A stretch of 64,000 nt of DNA from Scenedesmus sp. ARA3 (lineage: Eukaryota > Chlorophyta > Chlorophyceae > Sphaeropleales > Scenedesmaceae). A program made the position numbers and the translations under genes. This document shows, piece after piece, positions 34,266 through 44,960 of this stretch; within the stretch, counting starts at the first letter, position 1; the number at the start of each line of letters is the position of its first letter. Location: positions 134,224-198,223 of the forward strand of contig RWJK01001644.1 of NCBI GenBank assembly GCA_004335835.1, read 5' to 3'. The notes under the pieces were generated by a model that was given only the letters and a program-made list of their open reading frames with translations, did not search any database and was not told the origin of the DNA.

Positions 34266-34356
<91 letters not shown>

Positions 34357-35062
34357 ATCTGAGTCCTGTGGTGCAAGCTGTTGACCAGCAGGCAATCAGC
34401 ATGGAGGATGCATGCTATGCACAGGCAGCACACGATTGAACACCATTCTGTACCATTCACCCAGCATTGCCTGCATGCTGTTTGCAGCCAGGGAGGAGGG
34501 CGGGAGGAGGTGCCGCAAGCAAGCTTTCTAGCACCTCAACACCCACGCTCGCCAGAGACCACCACGCTGCTCCCCCGGTCAAAGCACACGTTTGAAACCC
34601 AAGGCCCACCTGAGACCAGCACGCTGCTCTCCCTGTTGAAGGCCAGCGCCAGCACCGCCTCGTCATGCATCATGAACAGCTCGTCAGCCTGGTAGGTCAG
34701 GTCCTTCTTCAGCTTGCCAGTCACGGGCTCCCACACCTGCGGCCAGCATGCACAGAGCAGTGACAACCACACGCTGTTTATGACAGTTTATGCAGCAATG
34801 CTTGAACTGGAGGCAGCCTGGTAGGTCAGGTCCTTCTTCAGCTTGCCAGTCACGGGCTCCCACACCTGCGGCCAGCATGCACAGAGCAGTGACAACCACA
34901 CGCTGTTTATGACAGTTTATGCAGCAATGCTTGAAGTGGAGGCAGCCTGGTAGGTCAGGCCCTTCTTCAGCTTGACAGTCACAAGCTCCCACACCTGGTG
35001 TGCGCGGCAGGCACAGCATGAGTAACGGACACAATGGACGGTGTGAGATGCAGCCAGGCAGG

Positions 35063-35101
<39 letters not shown>

Positions 35102-38100
35102 ACATGCACTAGGCGGTACACAGTGACGCGTGCTGCAGGCGCAGCAGGTGCAGGACAGCGGCAACAACATGCTGCTCGGTGTACCACATGAAGTCAGGCG
35201 CAACAGCAAGGCCAGCATGCACCAGGCAATACAGATGAGGGGCATGCGTCAAGAATCTTGTTGCGGCCACACACACGGCCTGGCACTGCAGGCAGGCGCC
35301 AGCAGCATGCTGGCATGTAACATGCGTGCACCACACCAGTGATGCCTGTTCCAGAGAGCAGCCGTCACATGGATTGCAAGTATGCATGCTTCAAACACGA
35401 CAAGTTCAGCACACTGTCACTACACAGATTAGATCTGGTCTGCAATCCTTGATGTTACACTTATGTGTTCATCACAAAATGCACACATCCCACCTCAATG
35501 AAGCCATCGGAGCTGCCGCTGACCAGCACGGTGCCATCCGGGCTGAATTTGCTTGCAGCACAGGTGCCCTAGGCAGCAGCTTGCACACCGCTGACAAGCA
35601 TGCAACACCACAAGCATAGCCATTGCAACCTTGGTGTCTTGCAGGGTCCACTCCTCCACAGCAAGCCAAACCAAAGGATGCAAAGGCGCACCTCGATGAA
35701 GCCATCTGAGCTGCCGGTGACCAGCATGGTGCCATCTGGGCTGAATATGCTTGCAGCTGAATATGCTTGCAGGTGTCCTAGGCAGCAGCTTTTACACCGC
35801 TGACGAGCATGCAACAACATAAGCATAGCCATTGCAACCTTGATGTCTTGCAGGGTCCACTCCTCCCCAGCAAGCCAAACAAAAGGACGCAAAAGGCCCA
35901 CCTCGATGAAGCCATCTGAGCTGCCGCTGACCAGCATGGCGCCATCTGGCGGGAATCCACGCAGCACAAGAAGACTATTGTTACTGACACTGAGTCTGTC
36001 AAGACATCACAGCAAGCCAAACACAACCAAACACAAGGCCCCACCTCGATGAAGCCGTCTGAGCTGCCGCTGACCAGCATGGTGCCATCCGGGCTAAATA
36101 TGCTTGCAACACAGGTGTCCTAGGCAGCAGCTTGCACAATGCTGACAAGCATGCAACACCACCAGCATGGCCATTGCAACCTTGATGTCCTGCAGGGTCC
36201 ATCCCTCCACAGCAGCCAAACCAAAGGATGCAAAAGGCCCACCTCAATGAAGCTGTCTGAGCTGCCGCTGACCAGCATGGTGCCATCCGGCAAAAAATCC
36301 ACGCATCACATACAAGAAGACTATTGTCACTGACACAGCAAGTGCACCCACCTCGATGAAGCCGTCCGAGCTGCCGCTGACCAGCATGGTGCCATCCGGG
36401 CTGAAGATGGCCACCTCGGGGTGCGTCTTGGCACCAAAGGTGACCTTGGCTGCCAGGCTGCTGGGGTAGGCCTCCACCTCGTCACGCTGGCTGGCAGCTG
36501 TGCCGCGGAACAGGTCATATACAGTGCCTGGGGGCAGCAGGCCCTGACTCTGCTGCCTGCAGGGAGGCAGGGAGGGGTCAAACAAGGGCAGCAACATGGT
36601 GGACAATTAAGATTTGAGAACGTGCAGAGGATTGAATGCAGTGGTTGTTGCCAGGCTGCTGGGGTAGGCCTCCACCTCGTCACGCTGGCTGGCTGCGGTG
36701 CCCCGGAAGAGGTCATAAGCAGTGCCGGGTGGCAGCAGGCCCTGGCTCTGTTGCCTGCAGCAAGGGAGGGAGGGACGGAGGGAGGGAGGGAGTGGCCAAC
36801 CAAGGGCAGCAACACAACAGACAATGATCATTGGGAACGTGCAGAGGATTGAATGCGGTGGCTGTTGCCAGGCTGCTGGGGTAGGCCTCCACCTCGTCAC
36901 GCTGGCTGGCAGCGGTGCCCCTGAAGAGGTCATATGCAGTGCCTGGTGGCAGCAGGCCCTGGCTCTGCTGCCTGCAGGGAGGCAGGGAAGGGCCAAACAA
37001 GGACAGCAACGTGGTGGACAATAAAATAGAGAACGTGCAGAGGATTGGATGCAGTGGTTGTTGCCAGGCTGCTGGGGTAGGCCTCCACCTCGTCACGCTG
37101 GCTGGCAGCAGTGCCGCGGAACAGGTCGTAGGCAGTGCCTGGGGGGAGCAGGCCCTGCTGCCTGCAGGCAGGGTGGGGCCAAAGAAGAAAAGCACGACTT
37201 GCTACAAAAGACACGAAGCCATGCAGAGGAATGAGTTGCATCAGCACAAGGCATGCATCAGCACAAGGCATGCATCAGCACAAGGCATGCATCAGCACAA
37301 GTCATGCATCAGCGCTCACCACTTGACCGCCTGCCCCACGATGGACATCAGCCGGCTAGGTGGCACCATGACCACCTCAGTGCTCAGCGCATTGGCCAGC
37401 GCGGCGCGGCGCTTGTCGAACACATGTCCCCATTTACTATTTGTACCATAAAGCAACATCTTTATCAGCCCATATCTATGCTGACATTAGTTCCCTCACT
37501 GCCACGCTAATCTCATCCCTCAAACAGCTACACACGCCAGCACAAAACGCATGCATCAGCGCTCACCACTTCACCGCCTGCCCCACGATGGACATCAGCC
37601 GGCTAGGTGGCACCATGACCACCTCAGTGCTCAGCGCATTGGCCAGCGCGGCACGGCGCTTGTCCCTGCTGCTGCCGCTGCCGTAGAGGTCGCGCAGGTC
37701 GCTGTAGGTGCGCCCGGTCAGCTGCTCCAGCCGCGCGTAGCGCTCCGGGTCCTCAGCCTTGAGCCGCTGCAGCACCTGTCATGTATAATTATCAATTAAC
37801 AACAACAATTACAGCCATCTTGAGATTACAATAATAAAAGAAGGTTTTGTGTCATGGCACATTGGACATGGTAGCGCTCCGGGTCCTCAGCCTGGAGCCG
37901 CTGCAGCACCTGCAGTTTGTTGGGTGTTAGGTCACTGTTGACTATATTGTTATTGTTGCGGGGAAGGCATGCCGAGGCAAGGTAGTGCAGTCATCATTAC
38001 GTTTGCATGCGCAATTTGGCACCCCGCCCATAGAGCACGTGACAAAGTGTGAGCAAAGTTGACGTAAGCAGGACAGAGCTGATGTGCAAAACAAACAGCT

Positions 38101-39342
38101 GAGTCAACATACGCTGGCTGGCGGCAGCTGCTGCTGAGGTGGCGCGCCACACCTGTGTTTGCCGCAGCATGGCGCGTGCTGTGTCCAGCTCACGCAGCTC
38201 CACCATCTCCAGCACCACCTGCAGCAATGCAACAATAAAGCAATGAATATAACATGCACAAGCAGCACAGTTGCCGCAGCAAGTTCACATGCACTGTGTG
38301 TTTGCGTAATGAAGTGCTGTGCTAGTGCTGTAGTGCAGTGCAGGTGCTGCTTGCTGGTTGGCTCATCGTGCTCTGTCGTATCTTCCACCTGTGACTGCTT
38401 GCTGCTGAAGGTGGCAATGGCAGCTGTAGCTGTTGCTGCATGCCTGCATGGCTGAGGCAGCTGCCAGTTGCTGCAACGCAACACTTTGCTGCAGCATGCT
38501 GTTGCTGCTGCTGCTGCTGCTGCCACAGCCAGCGACTCCCTGCATGTGAAACAGCTGACGTTTGCTGCAGCTGCGTGCGACAAAGTCGCAAAAAAATTAG
38601 AAGGTCCTGGCAACAGCTGTGCTGCCACAGTACTCCTGCTGCACCTGCTGCTGCTGCCGCTACTGCTGCTGCTGCCGCCCATCACGCCCATTCCTGTTTG
38701 CACTCTCACCTGCTCGTACAGGTTCTCCAGCTTTGCACGCGGCAGCTTCAGCTGCGCTATCTGGGGCAGCAGCACATCCCACCTGCCGGCGTTGATGTCT
38801 GCCACAAACGTCTCTATGCTGTCCACTGTGTTGAGTGACACCTGGCACTCGTTCTGGCGGTGTGTGTGCACGGCAAAATGCAGGGGCAGCGCGGCATGAA
38901 GACAAGAGTCACATAGTGCTTGTCTGTGGTAACTCTGTTTGGTGGTTGGGAGCTGTGTCTGACATTTTGAGGAGAGAAACTTAGAGTTACTGAAAGGCTT
39001 CACGGCGTTCAGGTGGAAAAAAGCTGAGCATGTACTGCTGGATGGCAGGCACTGCAGTGCAGCTGCAGTCACTGCTGTGTTGCATACAATCCTTGCATAA
39101 AGCCAAGCACATGTGCAACTGCTGGAGGGCAATGGATTGTCTGCCTCACTGCAGGCTCACTTGGAGTGCGTTGAAGGACTCTGTAAGGCCGTTTTCTTTG
39201 CAGAATTGCAGGATCACCTTGATGACACTGCACGCAAAAGTGCAAGCAAGCTCAGCCTCCTCGAAAAGCTTTGGTACGGCAGCACTGACATGCTTAGCAG
39301 CTCAAGATCAGCTTACTCTGTTGCTTCAATCTCCAGTGACAT
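31173..39342 (-). CDS. SMU1: SMU1, LisH/WD40 spliceosomal B-complex factor
   Basis: Thirteen phase-consistent exons: 39342-39317, 39227-39161, 38853-38710, 38218-38153, 37775-37567, 36556-36352, 34736-34610, 34251-34133, 33859-33764, 33493-33390, 32170-31998, 31659-31547, 31271-31173; 515 aa (human 513). The start [17 protein letters not shown] is the LisH motif. [21 protein letters not shown] is the CTLH segment, [17 protein letters not shown] the linker, and seven WD40 blades follow ([50 protein letters not shown]), ending [14 protein letters not shown]...LFLWKA. SMU1 pairs with RED/IK in spliceosome activation. Start codon exon 1 encodes only eight residues plus two bases. Its introns are packed with half-exon duplications and CAG runs. 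It is head to head with TPST (542 bp apart). Confidence 0.96.
32110..32920 (-). repeat. SMU1 exon 11 acceptor half, seven tandem copies
   Basis: The first ~20 codons of exon 11 ([19 protein letters not shown]) with the GCAGG acceptor are real at about 32110-32173. They recur at about 32240-32298, 32371-32427, 32485-32552, 32612-32671, 32712-32792 and 32861-32917, with spacing near 100-150 bp. Some copies stay open and others are frame-damaged. Intron-derived spacers (CAACAGCATAGCA-like, CATAACAGGCCATGAC) repeat as well. Confidence 0.95.
33292..33320 (-). repeat. Copy of the SMU1 exon 10 donor region
   Basis: CCCTCACCTAAAGCCGAGAA resembles the real exon 10 end and donor at 33383-33410 (CCCTCACCTGAAGCCGTGCA), about 90 bp further into intron 10. 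Confidence 0.7.
33505..33543. repeat. (CAG)13 run upstream of the SMU1 exon 10 acceptor
   Basis: On the coding strand it reads (CTG)13 and ends about 9 bp before the CGCTGCAG acceptor of exon 10, where a polypyrimidine tract would be expected. Confidence 0.9.
34268..34351. repeat. (CAG)28 run upstream of the SMU1 exon 8 acceptor
   Basis: 28 perfect units, reading (CTG)28 on the coding strand, end about 14 bp before the GGCTGCAG acceptor of exon 8 (34252). It is the longest uninterrupted triplet run in the window apart from the one broken by the assembly gap. Confidence 0.95.
34547..34996 (-). repeat. SMU1 exon 7 flanked by half-exon copies
   Basis: The acceptor half ([17 protein letters not shown], real to 34736) recurs at about 34807-34864 and 34938-34996. 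The first copy sits in a nearly identical 119-bp unit that includes the upstream intron. A donor-half copy lies at about 34547-34577 on the other side. A (CAG)11 run follows at 35064-35096. Confidence 0.92.
35492..36415 (-). repeat. SMU1 exon 6 donor half, six tandem copies
   Basis: The exon end [14 protein letters not shown] plus the GTGGGT-type donor is real at 36351-36415. It recurs at about 36240-36292, 36043-36094, 35901-35948, 35690-35744 and 35492-35545. The intron parts repeat too (GTCTTGCAGGGTCCACTCCT; CTAGGCAGCAGCTTGCACA). Most copies keep an open frame and a GT donor. Confidence 0.95.
36448..37170 (-). repeat. SMU1 exon 6 acceptor half, four tandem copies
   Basis: The exon start [21 protein letters not shown] with its CTGCAGG acceptor is real to 36556. 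It recurs at about 36650-36762, 36867-36975 and 37063-37165, period near 205 bp. Each unit contains the same intron piece (AACGTGCAGAGGATTG...). The most distal copy lacks the Ser-Gln codons after the acceptor. Confidence 0.95.
37312..37420 (-). repeat. Copy of the SMU1 exon 5 donor half
   Basis: It closely matches 37561-37669 (encoding [20 protein letters not shown], and the GTGAGC donor), about 250 bp into intron 5. It is preceded by four tandem CATGCATCAGCACAAGG units (about 37240-37310). Confidence 0.93.
37866..37917 (-). repeat. Copy of the SMU1 exon 5 acceptor half
   Basis: A near-identical copy of 37733-37778 ([13 protein letters not shown] and its acceptor) sits about 138 bp upstream in intron 4. 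Confidence 0.9.
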
Positions 39343-39885
39343 GGCTGCTGCTTGTTATGCAGCCGCAGGCCAACGCCTGCTGCGCTGCTGCTGCCGCTAC
39401 TGCTGTGTTGCTGCTGCTGCCAGTCCAGCGCACTTGAGGGTCTTGAGCAAGCTTTGCTGGTGATCAATGTAAAGTATTCAATGGACTGTATCAGAACCAG
39501 AGTGTGCAGGAGCTGACCAATGACCAGTGACACTGCACCAACAGTGCTGCAGTGCAGCAGAACTCCCACGGAATGATCGATGTGCGTCAGCAACAGTAAA
39601 CGTCATAGTATCACGTTTCTGCTGTTCCACGACATTTATTCGGCCACCGTTGTCGATCTCTCTTCCTTGGTCGGGCCCAACACTTGGCAGACCCCGCAGT
39701 AACACGAAGGGCGAGTGCAGCAGCCCGCCTCGATGCAAGCGAACCCAATTAGTCCCCTAGTTTAACCTGCAGTAGTTTCTGGTTAAACGCAGCCCTTTAG
39801 CTGCTATGGCGACCCTTAATCGCAGTCGCGCCAATCATAACTGACCCTTCTGTTTTGCTCACGAGACGCCAGTCCGGGCAGCGGC
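39343..39885. promoter_or_regulatory. Bidirectional intergenic region, SMU1 / TPST
   Basis: 542 bp separate the divergent start codons, so both promoters must lie here or in 5' introns. No motif was assigned. Confidence 0.45.
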
Positions 39886-42800
39886 ATGGCTCGATTAATC
39901 TTGGTTCTAGTTCTGGCCGTTGCAGCCCTGCAGATTGTGAACAGCGAGCAGCAACAGCAGGACTGCAAGTCTCTGCTGCAGGAGTACTACAAGTTCAATC
40001 ACAAGGAGGCAGCACCATACACTGGAGAAAACCTAGTGTACTTCTTGCACATTCCTAGAACAGCCGGACGCACGTTTCACTCGTGCCTTCTACGCCTGGG
40101 CACGCCAGGCCGCAAGCGCTGCCCCAAGGCATATGACCATCTGCGCATAGACTTCAAGGTTCCAAACTGCCAGCTGCTGTCAAGCCACGATGACTTCAGC
40201 GTGGTGGAGCAGCTGCCAGACAATGTGGCAGTCGTTTCGCAAATGAGGGACCCTGTTGACCGCTTTCTCAGCGCGTATGAGTTTGCCATAGAGGTTGCGG
40301 CGCGGCAGCTGCGCCGCAGCAAAAACTACACAAAGCCGCGCAACCGCGTGGTGACTGATGACGTGTGGCCATGGTCTTACCTCATTCCTTACTTTGCGGA
40401 AGACATCAAGCCCAAGGTGGGCAGCCGCGGATGGCAGCTGGGGTGCAGCGGCGGTTGGAGACTGTCCTGCAAGGCCTGGCAGCAGTACACCTGTTGACTG
40501 CCCGGGAGCTGCTGCTAGCAGTTGTAACTAGCTCTGCAATGTGCAGCACAGCTCATACAGCATTGTGTGCACCTGTTCAAATTGCATGTTTAGCCTTCTT
40601 CCAGACATGCATAGAAGCTGCTGCTGACTGCGTTGTGTGACTGTCGTGGGGTGCTGGGCGCTATGTGCAGATGGCAGAAGTCAAGGCGGAGCCTCTCATG
40701 GCACCAGGTGGGCAGCAACAGCAGCAGCAGCATATTATGTCGCAATTTGGACGGCCTAGGTCGATCCTGTCAGCTGTAGCAGGGCCCAGCTCAGCATGTG
40801 CCAGCCGTCCAAGGTAGCGGTGCCCAGCTGGCCCGCACAGAGCAGGCACGTGCAGCTGTTCTGGAGATGCATGTGCAAACCATGGCAGCCAAGCAGGCTC
40901 CATCTCGGAGCTGGTCAGTTACGAGCTGCAGCAATGGCTGCTGCCAGAAATGCTGAAGCTGTTGAAGAGCCACCTCACACAAGTGTGGTTGCAGCCAATG
41001 CCTGCATGCAGCTGCACATCCAATTACATTAGCAGCAGCATCAGCAAGCAGCAGGATTCAGTCAGGGACGTGTGGGCACTGAGACATGCCTTCACACCTA
41101 CATACACCCGCACACACATGCTCTCCATGTCTAGCAGTGCCACACCAGCTGCCCCGCCCTCCTCGTTCCCTGGGTTTTGTTTCAACTTGCCAGTAATCAA
41201 TGCTCACACTGTCCGGCAATCGTCCTGCAAACATGTTCCCACCACAGGCGTGTGGTCTGAGCAGCGCTCCGACGACGGCCAGGTCTACTACTGGAACAAG
41301 TTCCTCAACATGTCAAAGTGGAAGCTTGATGAGTCTGAGAAGCAGCACCTGGTGCCCAACCTGGACCCCTACAACAACCGCATGTTCATGCCGCTGGCGG
41401 AGTTCATGAAGCAGCCGATTGCGCGCGAGCTGCTGCACAACGGCGAGCTGATGCAGGTGGGTGCTGCGGCAGTGCGCATGGTTGTGTGCACGTACGTGAG
41501 GTGTTGTGTTGGTGTGTGTGTGTGTGTGTGTGCATGCATGTGTGTGCACAGACTCTGGAGAATCTCTGCCTGCGTACACCTTGGTGGCCTCAGCCCTCAT
41601 CTAAACACCTGCTTGCTTGCGCAGCACCCGCTCTCCCTGTTGCTCTCGCTGCCCACAGGTGCTGGGCCTGACCAAGTACAGCCACTGGCTTGCCTGCAAC
41701 AAAATGCCTGCAGATAAGCGAGATTGTGCCTGCATCCTTCCTGCCCTCACTGCCGTATGTCCCACAGGTGCTGGGCCTGACCAACTACAGCCACTGGCTT
41801 GCCTTCAATAGAATGCCTGCAGATCAACAATATTTTGCCTACATGCTTCTTGCCTTCGCTGCGTGTCCGGTGTGTCCCGCAGGTGCTGGGCCTGACCAAC
41901 TACAGCCACTGGCTTGCCTGCAATACAATGCCTGCAAATAAACACTGTGTTGCCTGCACGCATCCTGCCTTCGCTGCCTGTCTCGCACTGCCCGTAGGTG
42001 CTGGGCCTGGTCAATCACAGCCACTGGCTTGCCTGCAATGATATGCCTGCAGATCAACAGTGTTCACCTGTATGCTTGTTGCCTTGGCTGCCTGTGTGCC
42101 CTCGCTGCCCACAGGTGCTGGGCCTGACCAACTATAGCCACTGGCAGGGCGCCTCGCAGCTGCGCAGCTGCATGCTGCAGGACTCAGCCATCAGCCAGGA
42201 GCTGCTGGACTTTGCGCTGAAGCGCATCGAGAAGTTCACGCACGTGGGCGCCACGGACAGGCTGTTTGAGAGCGTGGAGTCCGCAGCAGCAGCGCTCAAC
42301 ATGCCGCTGGACGGGCCGGCGTACGGCGCTGGGGAGGTGCGTGGGTGCTGCAGCAAGTTGTGCATCTTGGGAGTGTCACAACAGCACTGGCGTTTGATGA
42401 TGTGTGGGAGTTGAGCTGTGCGGCTGTGCTCAGCAGCAGCAGTAGCATGCTGCTGCTGGTGGGCATGTAGGGTGGTGTTAGCTCCTGGCTGATGCCGGCT
42501 GGCGCAGCATGTTGTGACTGGGGGAGTCAGTGTCTTGCGCGCTACTGCTCTTCAGGTTTATCTGCAATGTGAACGTAGCGAGCAGTGGCAGCCATGTTTG
42601 GCACAACTCAACCGCCTACTTCAGGTGTGCATGAGTTGCGGGCACATTGCATGGCGCTGTGCCACTCGCCATCACTTGCGCTGACAAAGCAGTGCCCTGT
42701 GTTCCTGCAGGCGTCGTCCGCCAACATTGAGCGCGCGCGCAGCTTGACATGGGCAGAAGCAATGAAGTCTGGCGAAGCGCCGCTGCCCCAACACAGCGAT

Positions 42801-43220
42801 GATGACGCCTCGTACGATCAGAGTGCAGGCAGTGACTCCCCGGATGTGCACCAGCTGGCGCGGCTTGCGCGCGTAAGGCGCATGGCAGTGTCAGAGCTGC
42901 AGCGGACATGGAACGCAGCTGTGGAGGTGAGTGGTGTTTTGATAGAGGATAGTTACACGTGTGTCCTGGCACCATCTTGGGCGGCATGAGGAACCTTTGC
43001 GCCAAGCCATCGCTTGGCATCTCAGTGTCGGCAAGCATTTCTTTGCTGTGATGCACCCACGTCAGTGTCCAGTTGCTAGGTTGCCCTTGCAGATGATGTG
43101 CGCTGGTTGTCGGGTATGACTGTTGTGCCATGCTGGCGCTGGCGCAACATAATCTGAGCAGGTTGTGTATGCTGGGTTTGGCGCTCTGCCTTCTCGAGCA
43201 GATGTGACACATCTCCTTGG

Positions 43221-43261
<41 letters not shown>

Positions 43262-44960
43262 AGAGAAAGGAAACGGATCAGGCGTACCTGCGTGAGGTGC
43301 GTGGCGAGCTGAATGCGGCGCGGGCGGAGCTGGCGGAGGCTCAGCAGCAGCTGGTGGCAGCGAGGGCGGAGGAGGTGAAGATGCGCAAGGTGCTGGGCGA
43401 GCAGCCGCAGAAGGACAAGACGCTGGGTGGGTGGCCAGTTGGTTTGAGCACTGGCTGACAAAGTGATGCAAAGGTTGTGCTGGCGCCGCGTAAATGGAAT
43501 ACAGCATGTAGCAGCAGTGGTAGATTGCTGTACGAGTCGTGCGTGCTCGAGTCGCGCGTGCTTGAATGCATGTTGGCAACTGAAATCATTGGCTGTGCTT
43601 TTGCAGATCACACGCCTGCATGCCGCAATGCCTCGCTCCTCGTGCCTTGTTGCTGCAGAGCTTCTAGTGGGTGAGAGGCGCTGGGCTGTGCTGTGGTCCT
43701 TTCTCATTCTCTATGCTGCCCGCCCTTCATGCTCTTCACTGTGAGTTGTTCGTTAAACGAGCAGTTGTGCTTCCCCCGCTGCGGCTGCTGCAGAGCTGTC
43801 GCTGGGCGCGGAGTTCCAGCGCTGCGCGACGCGCGCGCAGAACCGCAACAAGTCGCGCAAGAAGAACAGCCTGCTCAACCTGCGGCTCAACGACTACCGC
43901 CAGGTCTACTTCAGCAAGGAGGACCGCAAGGCCATCCCTGCTGCGCTCATAGAGGAGATCAAGTGAGTGCTGCTTGGCTCTGGCGTTGGTGGGAACGGTG
44001 ATGATGCAGTGGTGACCAGGCAATTCACCAGGTGTTGTGATTTGCTTCTGTCGTCTGCATGTGGAGAAGGTCTGCAGACTGGCAGGGAGGGCATCAACGT
44101 TGCCATGCAGCTGGGGGTAGCTGTGCCGATGGGGGCAGCACTTGGGGTGTTGCTTGAGTGGGTGTCTGAGTCGTCAATACGTTGTCATGTGCGTCATGGA
44201 AGCAGCAGCTGCAGCTAGCTGCCTGCCCGCCTGCGTGCGTTTCCAAAGATGTACCAAGCAGCACACACCTGCAGCCCTGCTGCTTTCTGCTGACACGGTT
44301 GCCGCTGTGCATGAACCCTGGCGTCCCTGCTGGTGCTGCCTCGCTTGCAGGCAGCTGAATGCATTGGACATAGCGCTGCACAAGCGCGCCTTAGAGCTGC
44401 TTGAGAAGAGGCGCAGTCACCAGACAACCGCTGGCAAGCTGCAGGCACTGCCGCCAGTGGCAGTGGCACAGCACCGCGCACAGAGAGGTAGGCCTGGGGT
44501 GTAGCAAAGTGAATTGGCGGGGTACGCAGTGTACTGCTTGGAATGGCCAATCAAGGCACTGCATGGTGTGCGCACACAGTGAAAGAAGTCAGTGGTGCTT
44601 GCACTTTGCATGTGTTAGTTGAGTGCTGCTTGTACTGTTGCTGCTGCCTTCAGATGTTTGATGTCTGCGGGATCAGTCTGCAGCTGCAGCAGTGGTTGTG
44701 TTTGACTCACAGATCAGCTCCGCCAGGAGACCCGAGTACTGCCTGTTATTCACGTGTTGTACCTGCTGGTGTGTTGCTGTCTCGTGCTGCACCCACAGAG
44801 TGAGATGATGGTGCTGCACTGCCCGCAGATGAACTGTGAGGACAGCAGCAGCAGCAGCAGCGAGGGCAGCGGAAGCAGGGCAGGAGTAGCAGCAGCAGCA
44901 GCAACAACAGCAGCGTCCGTTTTGGTGTGCCAGCGTGCACCAGTTGCAGTAGATGATTGA
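39886..44960 (+). CDS. TPST: Tyrosylprotein sulfotransferase, plant type, with WW-like insert
   Basis: Nine phase-consistent exons: 39886-40416, 40671-40707, 41248-41456, 42115-42336, 42711-42926, 43264-43426, 43794-43962, 44351-44487, 44713-44960; about 643 aa. Signal peptide 1-20 (MARLILVLVLAVAALQIVNS). 5'-PAPS loop HIPRTAGRTF (55-64) and 3'-phosphate motif RDPVDRFLSAYEF (121-133). WPWSYLIPYF, MPLAEFMKQP...HNG, GLTNYSHW and LNALDIALHKRALEL align with Arabidopsis TPST. A hydrophobic segment near 570-587 fits its C-terminal membrane anchor. The enzyme sulfates secreted-protein tyrosines in the Golgi. Residues ~190-215 form a WW-like module. Exon 2 (37 bp) is inferred from phase. The last exon is least certain: AG 44801 is a competing acceptor. 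Confidence 0.88.
41660..42160 (+). repeat. TPST exon 4 acceptor half, five tandem copies
   Basis: The acceptor plus VLGLTNYSHW occurs with exon starts at about 41660, 41768, 41881 and 41998, then the true exon at 42115. The period is 108-117 bp. Only the last copy continues into QGASQLRSC; the others continue into repeated intron (LACNKMPADKR-like). The fourth copy has GTAGG instead of ACAGG. Confidence 0.95.
43222..43260 (+). repeat. (CTG)13 immediately before the TPST exon 6 acceptor
   Basis: Thirteen CTG units run directly into CAG|AGAAAG, the exon 6 3' splice site, so the triplet run occupies the polypyrimidine-tract position. Confidence 0.93.

Noticed and set aside
35492..37170. CRISPR-like or satellite interpretation of the regular ~200-bp arrays
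   Set aside because: Units are half-exons with splice sites in a nuclear gene. Spacers repeat as well, which excludes a CRISPR array.
42616..43707. 363-codon minus-strand open frame across TPST exons 5-6
   Set aside because: Shadow of the real plus-strand exons and intervening introns; no family resemblance.
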